A stretch of DNA of 6,846 nucleotides, from positions 1 to 6,846 of the forward strand of contig DAOVDO010000054.1 in NCBI GenBank assembly GCA_030669525.1, read 5' to 3'. Source of the DNA: Dehalococcoidia bacterium (GTDB taxonomy: Bacteria; Chloroflexota; Dehalococcoidia; GIF9; AB-539-J10). Within the stretch, counting starts at the first letter, position 1; each line of letters opens with the position of its first letter. Below the pieces are notes generated by a model. It made no database searches. It worked only from the letters and a program-made list of their open reading frames with translations, and had not been told where the DNA came from. Below are positions 1 to 5,837 of the stretch, one piece after another. The position numbers were made by a program, and so were the translations under genes.

Positions 1-103
1 CTCGCCTGTAGAGGGTATGCCTTGTAGCCCGATGTCCTCTGGTTAATTTAAGCACTTTTTTATGGCGCTGATGACTGACTTTTCCGCTTCTAGCTCGTGG
101 CAA
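1..103 (-). CDS. rplT: 50S ribosomal protein L20, N-terminal 34 codons (partial, TTG start)
   Basis: L20 binds 23S rRNA early in assembly of the large ribosomal subunit and in many bacteria represses its own operon. Reading leftwards from a TTG at 103-101, the frame stays open to the window edge. It gives MPRARSGKV, then KKVLKL at residues 15-20, then a basic stretch ending HTLYRR. From memory this matches the L20 N-terminus of Bacillus type (MPRVKGG, KKVLKLAKG, HTLYK). The order infC-rpmI-rplT is the classical one, which supports the call. No ATG or GTG is available: an in-frame TAA lies seven codons upstream and TTG is the only sensible start before the conserved PRA. The upstream GTGGGA at 111-116 is only a weak ribosome binding site. 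About 80 further residues should lie left of the window. Alternative reading: the TTG is a mutated or miscalled ATG. Confidence 0.92.
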   Translation of the reverse strand, partial: MPRARSGKVSHQRHKKVLKLTRGHRATRHTLYRR

Positions 104-237
104 AACTATTTCCCACTTAGTTTATTTTTAGAGAATATCTCTTCTCTCTAGTCATGAATTGAATTACTGTAAAAGCCATCACAAATAAGTAAGCGAGATG
201 GAACCGCTGGGCAGTAATCCCCCTTAATATTATTCTA
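104..237 (-). promoter_or_regulatory. Structured rpmI-rplT spacer, candidate rplT leader
   Basis: This spacer is long for a block whose other genes abut or overlap. Two potential RNA structures can be read in it. The outer stem pairs ATTACTG (163-169) with CAGTAAT (212-218). Inside it, CCATC (176-180) pairs with GATGG (197-201) across an asymmetric internal loop. Closer to rplT, AGAGAA (130-135) can pair with TTCTCT (142-147) over a six-base loop. Neither structure is followed by a U-tract in the direction of transcription, so they do not look like terminators. Because L20 represses translation of its own mRNA by binding leader structures in several bacteria, an operator role is plausible. 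This is inference; no match to a known L20 leader family was established. Confidence 0.35.
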
Positions 238-429
238 TTAAGGTAGAAGTTTTCTTATTCGTTTTTTGTCCGCGGAAGATACAGGTATAAGCGCATCATA
301 GAGGCGTTTAGTACTAGGAGTCTTTTTGCGTCGTAGGTGGCTTTTACCACACTTTGTGCGCAGGAGCTTTCCAGTACCTGTAACATGGAAGCGACTTTTC
401 GCTCCTTTGTGAGTTTTAATCTTTGGCAT
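238..429 (-). CDS. rpmI: 50S ribosomal protein L35
   Basis: L35 is a small basic protein of the large ribosomal subunit. The 63-residue product begins MPKIKTHKGAKSRF, the hallmark L35 start, has a Gly-rich turn near residues 18-20, and carries the lysine/arginine-rich KSHLRRKK segment at 29-36. The length agrees with the usual 63-66 residues. The ATG at 429-427 is preceded by a good ribosome binding site, AAAGGTGA, about eight bases upstream. That site and the start lie inside the last codons of infC, a 14 bp overlap, so translation of the two genes is probably coupled. The gene sits between infC and rplT as in most bacteria. Confidence 0.97.
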   Translation of the reverse strand: MPKIKTHKGAKSRFHVTGTGKLLRTKCGKSHLRRKKTPSTKRLYDALIPVSSADKKRIRKLLP

Positions 430-988
430 CTGTTTTCACCTTTGTGGATTTTTTTGTAGATGAGGGAGAAAGGATTAAAGCTATATTCCGGGCATCCTTA
501 ACCATCTGATTGCTTGCTACAGCTTCCTCCTTTAAAGCCTCTGCAACTCTCTTTAGTACTTTCCAACCTAATTCCGGATAAATAACCTCACGTCCTCTAA
601 ATCTTACTTGTACCCTGACTTTATTACCTTCCTCCAGCAACTTCTTAACAGTTCTAATTTTTGCCTGTAAATCATGCTCCTCGATTTTAGGTCTAAAACG
701 TACCTCCCTGAGTAATCCAATTCTTTGGCTCTTCTTTACCTTACGTTCCTTTTTAGTTTGTTCATATTTATACTTTCCATAATCAAGTAGCCGACATACT
801 GGAGGCTTTGCTGTTGGTGCGACCTCTACCAGGTCTAGACCATGCTCATGGGCAATTTGAAGCGCTTCTCTCAGAGGTACAATGCCTAATTGTACTTCTC
901 CTTCCCCTATGAGGCGAACCTCTCTAGCTCTGATTCTCTGGTTAACTGCTACTTTTTCAGCTACACGCGTTTTAGTTCTTAGCACCAT
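416..988 (-). CDS. infC: Translation initiation factor IF-3
   Basis: IF-3 binds the 30S subunit, keeps it apart from 50S and checks start-codon and initiator-tRNA pairing. The 190-residue protein has the two-domain layout. The N-domain opens around VNQRIRAREVRLIGEGE (15-31). The family signature KPPVCRLLDYGKYKYEQ lies at 61-77, followed by a lysine-rich linker (79-87). The C-domain starts at LREVRFRPKIEEHDL (93-107) and includes VRFRGRE (128-134). A charged tail of about 15 residues follows the usual ending LILSP. The ATG at 988-986 follows the thrS stop directly (TAAATG), and AGAGGT at 999-1004 inside the thrS end can serve as ribosome binding site. The start is a normal ATG, not the AUU known from enterobacteria; the next codon, GTG, is an alternative start. 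Expression probably depends on ribosomes finishing thrS. Confidence 0.97.
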   Translation of the reverse strand: MVLRTKTRVAEKVAVNQRIRAREVRLIGEGEVQLGIVPLREALQIAHEHGLDLVEVAPTAKPPVCRLLDYGKYKYEQTKKERKVKKSQRIGLLREVRFRPKIEEHDLQAKIRTVKKLLEEGNKVRVQVRFRGREVIYPELGWKVLKRVAEALKEEAVASNQMVKDARNIALILSPSSTKKSTKVKTDAKD

Positions 989-2710
989 TTAAGAGTAGAC
1001 CTCTATAGCTGCCTTTATGGTAGCTTTTACCTGTGTTAACGTTCGTGAACCTAGATTTTCCCCGTTTCTTAGACGGAGTGAAACACCAGATGAATTCACT
1101 TCGCTATCACCAACTACGAGCATAAATGGGATCTTTTCCAGTTGAGCCTCCCTTATTTTTAGATTCATTCTCTCAGTACGGCTGTTAATTTGGCAACGAA
1201 TATCTGCATTCTCAAGCTCATCTTTTATCTGTTGAGCATAGTTAATATGGCGGTCTGCTATAGGGATTATTACTGCCTGAACTGGAGATAGCCAGACAGG
1301 AAAAGCACCGCCATAATGTTCGATGAGGCAAGCGAAGAAACGTTCCATACTACCTAGAACAGTACGATGTATCATTATTACGTTATGCTCCATGCCATCA
1401 CCTCCAATGTAACAGACATTGAAGCGCTCTGGCAAATTGAAATCAACCTGGATAGTAGGTCCCTGCCATGCGTGTCCTAAGGCATCTCTAGTTTTAATAT
1501 CGATCTTGGGTCCATAGAAGACTCCCTCACCAGGGTCGATCTTGTAGGGAAGCTTAAGCTTATCCAAGACTTGGTTTAAAGATTCTGTGGCTTGCTCCCA
1601 CATCTGAGTGGTGCCAGCATATTTTTCCGGTCGGGTGGATAACAAAATATCATAATCATGAAATCCGAAAGTGGACATCATAAATTGTGACAACTTGATA
1701 ACGCCTATCACCTCTTCTTCAATTTGGTCAGGACGACAGAAAATATGGGCATCATCCTGAGTGAATCCCCTTACCCTGGCTAAACCATATAATACACCAG
1801 TTCGCTCATAACGATATACTGTACCTAGTTCTGCATAGCGTAATGGTAAATCCCTATAGCTACGCATACGACTCTTGAAAATCAGGATATGCCCCAGACA
1901 ATTCATAGGTTTTAATATGTATTGCTGTCCTTCCACTTTCATTGGTGGATATAAATAGTCTCGATAGAAGTCCCAATGTCCACTAGTTTTCCATAAATCT
2001 GTCTTGGCAATATGAGGAGTGTATACCATTTGATAACCGCGTTTAGTATGCTCTGCCTTCCAGAAGTCTTCAATAATCTGGCGTATCAAGGCGCCTTTAG
2101 GATGCCAACAGATCAGTCCTGGTCCTATTTCCTCATGAATGCTGAAAAGGTCAAGTTCTTTACCCAGCTTCCTGTGGTCTCGTTTAGCAGCTTCGGCCTG
2201 TCGTGATAAGTAATTTTCCAGTTCTACCTGGCTGTCGTAAGCCAAGCCGTAGATTCTCTGCAGCATGGGGCGTTTTTCATCTCCCCGCCAGTATGCTCCG
2301 GCTATATGAGTAAGCTTGAAAGCCTTGATTTCATCTGTAGAATGCAGATGTGGGCCATGACATAAGTCGGTAAAAGAACCCTGAGTGTATAAGGTCACCG
2401 TATCACCAGCAATTTCATCAATAAGCTCTAGCTTGTAAGGTTGATTGGAAAAGATTTGGCGAGCTTCTTCTTTATTTACCTCTTTTTTTTGGAAGTGTGC
2501 ACCTTGGGTGATGATATCTCTCATTTTGCTTTCAACTATAGGCAGGTCTTCTGGGGTTAGTGAACGAGATAGCTCAAAATCATAATAAAAGCCATTCTCA
2601 ATAGCCGGTCCAATGCCAAATTTAACCTCGGGTAACAGTAATTGTACTGCCTCAGCCATAACATGAGAGGCAGAGTGGCGCATCTTTTCCAGTCTTTCTT
2701 CCGAGTTCAT
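989..2710 (-). CDS. thrS: Threonyl-tRNA synthetase lacking the N-terminal TGS domain
   Basis: This enzyme attaches threonine to tRNA-Thr using ATP and edits mischarged serine. The editing domain is at the N-terminus, with HSASH (12-16) and CHGPH (117-121) giving the HxxxH and CxxxH groups. The class II catalytic core follows. The expected zinc ligands are C271, H322 and H448, each offset by 63 from E. coli Cys334, His385 and His511. Motif 2 lies around RYERTG (300-305) and RGFTQDDAH (314-322), and motif 3 at LGSMERF (452-458). The anticodon-binding domain fills roughly 475-573. At 573 residues it is about 60-70 shorter than the E. coli form because it starts directly at the editing domain. 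An in-frame TGA two codons before the ATG rules out a hidden extension. No clear Shine-Dalgarno sequence precedes the start. It is the first protein gene of the thrS-infC-rpmI-rplT block. Confidence 0.97.
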   Translation of the reverse strand: MNSEERLEKMRHSASHVMAEAVQLLLPEVKFGIGPAIENGFYYDFELSRSLTPEDLPIVESKMRDIITQGAHFQKKEVNKEEARQIFSNQPYKLELIDEIAGDTVTLYTQGSFTDLCHGPHLHSTDEIKAFKLTHIAGAYWRGDEKRPMLQRIYGLAYDSQVELENYLSRQAEAAKRDHRKLGKELDLFSIHEEIGPGLICWHPKGALIRQIIEDFWKAEHTKRGYQMVYTPHIAKTDLWKTSGHWDFYRDYLYPPMKVEGQQYILKPMNCLGHILIFKSRMRSYRDLPLRYAELGTVYRYERTGVLYGLARVRGFTQDDAHIFCRPDQIEEEVIGVIKLSQFMMSTFGFHDYDILLSTRPEKYAGTTQMWEQATESLNQVLDKLKLPYKIDPGEGVFYGPKIDIKTRDALGHAWQGPTIQVDFNLPERFNVCYIGGDGMEHNVIMIHRTVLGSMERFFACLIEHYGGAFPVWLSPVQAVIIPIADRHINYAQQIKDELENADIRCQINSRTERMNLKIREAQLEKIPFMLVVGDSEVNSSGVSLRLRNGENLGSRTLTQVKATIKAAIEVYS

Positions 2711-2729
2711 TTTAAGTCATTGACTAGCA

Positions 2730-2756
2730 GCCAGGTAGGAATATCATACCTAAGGC
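2730..2756 (-). promoter_or_regulatory. Hairpin just upstream of thrS
   Basis: In the thrS mRNA the sequence can fold as GCC, a two-base bulge, AGGTA, a nine-base loop, TACCT and GGC. That gives eight base pairs in total. The paired blocks on the plus strand are 2730-2732 with 2754-2756, and 2733-2737 with 2747-2751. It ends 19 bases before the thrS ATG, which itself has no obvious Shine-Dalgarno sequence. Such a position could affect ribosome loading, and thrS is translationally autoregulated in E. coli by a leader that mimics tRNA-Thr. No anticodon-like loop for threonine was recognised here, so the function is unproven. There is no T-rich run, so it is not a terminator. Confidence 0.3.
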
Positions 2757-2833
2757 AGGAGTGTCTATAATGCTGAATTCCATTGAAAAATTTAGATGTG
2801 ACAAGTTAGCGGTTTTTACTTTCCGATGTTGCC

Positions 2834-2862
2834 ATTCTTTCTTTGTAATAATTAATGATCAA
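2834..2862 (-). promoter_or_regulatory. Weak candidate promoter for thrS operon
   Basis: On the minus strand TTGATC (2857-2862) and AAGAAT (2834-2839) are separated by 17 bp, each matching four of six consensus sigma-70 positions. No better pair was found between the tRNA and thrS. The thrS block may equally be read through from the stronger tRNA promoter, since no terminator is visible after the tRNA. Treat as a guess. Confidence 0.2.
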
Positions 2863-2944
2863 CATAAAAGCGAATTTCCCCGAATACCTTTGAAATGTAA
2901 CAATGCATCCACTCACATCTATCTATATTATCATATCCACCAGA

Positions 2945-3019
<75 letters not shown>

Positions 3020-3028
3020 TTCCGAAGG

Positions 3029-3057
3029 ATTGTAGCAAACATACCTATATAGGTCAA
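3029..3057 (-). promoter_or_regulatory. Sigma-70-type promoter of tRNA-Val
   Basis: On the minus strand TTGACC (3052-3057) and TACAAT (3029-3034) are separated by exactly 17 bp, each with one deviation from consensus. The expected transcription start, about seven bases past the -10 box, falls near 3022, only a few bases before the tRNA. A perfect 12 bp palindrome, ACCTATATAGGT (3043-3054), overlaps the spacer and three bases of the -35 element. Confidence 0.75.
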
Positions 3058-3182
3058 ATAGTGTTACTCGTATTTAGCAATTAGGTATATATTGTCTCCT
3101 TTGACTGACTCCATAGTGAGATTTCATTTTAAATCATGGTGAACTCTCAAGTTCCTGGGGGAGCGAGAATTGCATGGGCACG

Positions 3183-3191
3183 TGGTATAAT
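3183..3191 (+). promoter_or_regulatory. Extended -10 promoter of the archease-rtcB operon
   Basis: TGGTATAAT is a perfect extended -10 element (TG, one base, TATAAT). No good -35 hexamer lies 16-18 bp upstream, which extended -10 promoters can tolerate. The predicted transcription start is near 3198, leaving about 20 bases of leader before the ATG at 3219. That leader includes CAGGTGA as ribosome binding site. It lies inside the longest open frame of archease and so argues against the upstream ATG at 3174. A TTGACT at 3101-3106 has no matching -10 box at normal spacing. Confidence 0.55.
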
Positions 3192-3218
3192 GAAATTGGT
3201 CACGTATTGGCAGGTGAA

Positions 3219-3641
3219 ATGACTGGAAAGGATTTTGAGATTATCAACCATACTGCTGATGTGGGTATTATTGCTTACGGGTCCGACATAAGGCAGCTCT
3301 TTTCTAATGCTGCTCTGGCATTGTTCAGCTTAATTACAGACCCTGGAAGCATCATGGAGAAGATTCAGAGAGATGTGCAGATAATCAGCAAGGACAGCAA
3401 CAGCTTATTAGTGGAATGGCTCAATGAGCTTATTTACCTCTTCGACACCGACCGTGTTCTATTCACTAGGTTCGATATTAAAATTCTAAGCAATAACAAG
3501 CTTATAGCTACCTGCTGGGGGGAAAGCTTTGACCCGTTGAAACACAAGATAAGGATTGAAGTTAAGGCAGCTACGTATCACATGTTAAAGATAAATAAGG
3601 ATGATAGCAAATACAGCGTGCAAATAATCTTCGATGTCTAA
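3219..3641 (+). CDS. Archease, activator of RtcB RNA ligase
   Basis: Archease is a small cytosolic protein that speeds guanylylation and multiple turnover of RtcB. Numbered from the 3219 start (140 residues), the product begins MTGKDFEIINHTADVGI with the family's HTAD motif (D14). It continues with GSDIRQLFSNAA (21-32) and WLNELIYLFDTD (67-78), then VKAATYH (115-121), and ends IIFDV, with the conserved terminal aspartate at 139. The frame is open back to an ATG at 3174 (155 residues), and GGGGGAG at 3157-3163 could serve it. The shorter start is preferred for three reasons: homologues begin just before the FE..HTAD segment, AGGTGA precedes it, and a promoter -10 box lies within the extra codons. 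rtcB follows after 11 bp, with its AAGGAG site touching the archease stop. The function rests on family motifs and on the adjacent partner gene. Confidence 0.92.
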   Translation: MTGKDFEIINHTADVGIIAYGSDIRQLFSNAALALFSLITDPGSIMEKIQRDVQIISKDSNSLLVEWLNELIYLFDTDRVLFTRFDIKILSNNKLIATCWGESFDPLKHKIRIEVKAATYHMLKINKDDSKYSVQIIFDV

Positions 3642-3652
3642 GGAGCCAGGAA

Positions 3653-5110
3653 ATGCCACAATGGCAGGGACAACTTATTAAGATAGACGATTACCGCTGG
3701 GAGATTCCTCAGAGCTATAAACCGGGCATGCGAGTTCCTGGTTTAATTTATTCCGATGAAGCGATGCTGAAGTCTATACAAGAAGAGCAAACACCTGAGC
3801 AGGTTGCCAATGTCGCCTTTCTGCCAGGGATAGTTAAGTTCTCTTTTGCTATGCCGGATATCCATTGGGGTTATGGTTTTCCTATAGGCGGAGTTGCTGC
3901 TATGAGTGTTAAGGATGGCGTAGTCTCTCCCGGTGGTGTGGGTTACGACATAAACTGCGGAGTAAGATTGCTGCGTACAAATCTCAGCGAAGATGAAGTA
4001 AAGTCTAAGATAAATCAACTCATTGGTGAATTATTTACCAGTATTCCATCTGGTTTAGGTTCTGAGCGGAAGACAAAGGTGAGCCGTAAAGATATGAATG
4101 AATTGATGATTGAAGGTGCTAAATGGTTAGTGGTACATGGCTTTGGCACTGAAGATGACCTGGATGTTACTGAGGAAGGCGGCTGTATGGAGGGTGCTGA
4201 CCCTAGCAAGGTTAGTGATAGGGCCATAAAGCGAGGGATGCCTCAAATAGGCACATTAGGCTCTGGGAATCATTTCATTGAGATTCAGGTGGTAAAGGAA
4301 ATTTTCGACTATCATATTGCTAATATAATGGGTATCGCTGAGCTAGGCCAGGTGTTAGTCCTGATACATACTGGTTCCCGGGGTTTTGGTCATCAAATAT
4401 GTACTGACCAACTTAGAACTATGGGAGAAGCGGTATTAAAGTATGGGATAAAGCTCCCTGATCGGCAACTTGCTTGTGCCCCTATAGAATCGCAGGAAGG
4501 GAAAGATTATTTGGCTGCCATGGCATGCGCCGCTAATTACGCCTGGTGTAATCGGCAATATATCGCTCACTGGGTAAGGGAGAGCTTCTCCAGGGTCTTT
4601 GGTAAGCACTATACGGAACTTGGGATGCAGCAAATTTACGATGTGGCTCATAATATTGCTAAGATAGAGGAGCATGTAGTAGATGGACAGAAACTTAAAG
4701 TTTGCGTACATCGTAAAGGAGCCACCAGAGCTTTCCCTCCCAATCATAAGGATGTTCCTCAGAAGTACCAGGGGGCAGGACAACCTGTGCTTATACCAGG
4801 TGATATGGGTCGTTGTTCCTTCATTGCCACAGGCACTCAAAGAGCTATGGAGGAAAGCTTTGGCTCAACCTGTCATGGCGCTGGCAGAGTGATGAGTCGT
4901 AGTGCTGCCAGGCGGAGTTTAACAGGAAAGGATATAGCTCAGGAATTGCAGAGCAGGGGTATCATCATAAAGACAGGGAATATACCTTCATTGGCAGAGG
5001 AGGCGTCTCAGGCTTACAAGGATATAACAGAGGTAATCGATGTTGTTCACCAGGCGGGTATTTCCAGGAAAATAGCTATGGCTGTTCCTATAGGTGTAAT
5101 AAAAGGCTAA
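3653..5110 (+). CDS. rtcB: RNA-splicing ligase RtcB
   Basis: RtcB joins RNA ends carrying 2',3'-cyclic phosphate or 3'-phosphate to 5'-hydroxyl ends, using GTP and Mn2+, in tRNA splicing or RNA repair. The 485-residue protein has the full-length archaeal-type size. D99 and C102 lie in GYDINCGVR, N206 and H207 in GSGNHF, H239 in LIHTGSRG and H333 in YDVAHN. The guanylylated histidine is H408 in CHGAGRVMSRS. The C-terminal IKG supplies K484. These agree with the Pyrococcus horikoshii residues (Cys98, His203, His234, His329, His404, Lys480) at a constant offset of four or five, so the enzyme should be active. The ATG at 3653 follows AAGGAG at good spacing. It sits between archease, its known activator, and a nitroreductase-like gene 38 bp downstream, all on one strand and probably one transcript. 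Confidence 0.97.
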   Translation: MPQWQGQLIKIDDYRWEIPQSYKPGMRVPGLIYSDEAMLKSIQEEQTPEQVANVAFLPGIVKFSFAMPDIHWGYGFPIGGVAAMSVKDGVVSPGGVGYDINCGVRLLRTNLSEDEVKSKINQLIGELFTSIPSGLGSERKTKVSRKDMNELMIEGAKWLVVHGFGTEDDLDVTEEGGCMEGADPSKVSDRAIKRGMPQIGTLGSGNHFIEIQVVKEIFDYHIANIMGIAELGQVLVLIHTGSRGFGHQICTDQLRTMGEAVLKYGIKLPDRQLACAPIESQEGKDYLAAMACAANYAWCNRQYIAHWVRESFSRVFGKHYTELGMQQIYDVAHNIAKIEEHVVDGQKLKVCVHRKGATRAFPPNHKDVPQKYQGAGQPVLIPGDMGRCSFIATGTQRAMEESFGSTCHGAGRVMSRSAARRSLTGKDIAQELQSRGIIIKTGNIPSLAEEASQAYKDITEVIDVVHQAGISRKIAMAVPIGVIKG

Positions 5111-5148
5111 ATACCGGTTGTCGGTCTGAGCGTAATGAGAAATCTAAC

Positions 5149-5760
5149 ATGAAACAAACCGTAGTAAAACTCCCAACCCCCCGATTAAAAAGTAAAGCTT
5201 CGTTGGAAGAAGTGGTAGCCAGACGCAGGTCAATTCGAAGGTATCGAACTGAGCCTTTAACTCTGTTTCAATTAAGCCAGGTACTCTGGTCTGCTCAGGG
5301 TATCACAGGCGGAAGAGCGTTTAGAGCCGCGCCCAGCGCTGGAGCTACTTATCCCCTGGAACTATTCACTTTCATTGGCAGACAAGCAATAGAAGGGCTA
5401 CAGGAAGGTATTTATCATTATGAGGTTAACAGCCATTCACTGGTCTTACATCAACCGGGAGATTTGAGAAAAGAGCTAGCACGGGCTGCTCTGGATCAAG
5501 GATTTATTATGAGTGCCCCGGTGGATATTGTTATTTGTGCCATTTACGCCAGGACTTGTTCTAACTACGGCAGACGCGGTGAAAGGTATGTTCACATAGA
5601 AGTGGGACATGTCGGGGAAAATATCCATCTCCAAGCTGTAGCTTTAGGTTTAATAACGGTTGAAGTTGGTGCCTTTAATGATGAAGAGGTGAGGAATATA
5701 CTTGGGGTGGAAGAACAGATCAAACCTCTATATATTATGCCTATCGGCAAGCCGCTGTAG
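5149..5760 (+). CDS. SagB/ThcOx-like nitroreductase-family FMN oxidoreductase
   Basis: This is a 203-residue flavoprotein of the nitroreductase fold, closest in motif style to stand-alone SagB-type dehydrogenases. The N-terminal leader LPTPRLKSKASLEEVVARRR (8-27) runs into SIRRY (28-32), the expected FMN phosphate-binding arginines. LSQVLWSAQGITG follows (42-54), then the APSAGATYPLEL loop (61-72). HIEVGHVGENIHLQAVALGL (149-168) is the conserved helix over the flavin, and PLYIMPIGKP (193-202) is the typical end. No signal peptide or membrane segment is seen, so it should be cytosolic. No cyclodehydratase, precursor peptide or other azole-peptide gene is in the window, so peptide oxidation is not supported; the substrate is unknown. 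Its ribosome binding site is weak (GAGA about eight bases before the ATG). The 38 bp gap to rtcB suggests cotranscription. A role in RNA repair would be pure inference. Confidence 0.85.
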   Translation: MKQTVVKLPTPRLKSKASLEEVVARRRSIRRYRTEPLTLFQLSQVLWSAQGITGGRAFRAAPSAGATYPLELFTFIGRQAIEGLQEGIYHYEVNSHSLVLHQPGDLRKELARAALDQGFIMSAPVDIVICAIYARTCSNYGRRGERYVHIEVGHVGENIHLQAVALGLITVEVGAFNDEEVRNILGVEEQIKPLYIMPIGKPL

Positions 5761-5837
5761 GGAGTAGAAGCGTTCTAAATTCGGTTTCAATACAATTAGG
5801 TTAGTCTTGGCTATTCTAGGAGATTTAAATCAGTTTT

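Noticed and set aside
2012..2206. Plus-strand open frame of 64 codons
   Set aside because: It lies wholly antisense to the conserved thrS coding sequence and has no recognisable protein features.
3190..3222. Ten-codon leader peptide frame overlapping the archease ATG by ATGA
   Set aside because: Its ATG lies at the end of the -10 box, upstream of the predicted transcription start, and it has no ribosome binding site.
3743..4227. Two minus-strand open frames antisense to rtcB
   Set aside because: They oppose highly conserved RtcB motifs; no domain-like sequence is seen.
4436..4892. Minus-strand frame of 134 codons and a plus-strand +1 frame of 69 codons inside rtcB
   Set aside because: Both are shadows of the rtcB catalytic region; the real frame is continuous with all active-site residues.
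5149..5760. Part of an azole-containing peptide (SagB-type) biosynthesis cluster
   Set aside because: No cyclodehydratase, precursor peptide or transporter gene is nearby; stand-alone SagB-like enzymes are common.
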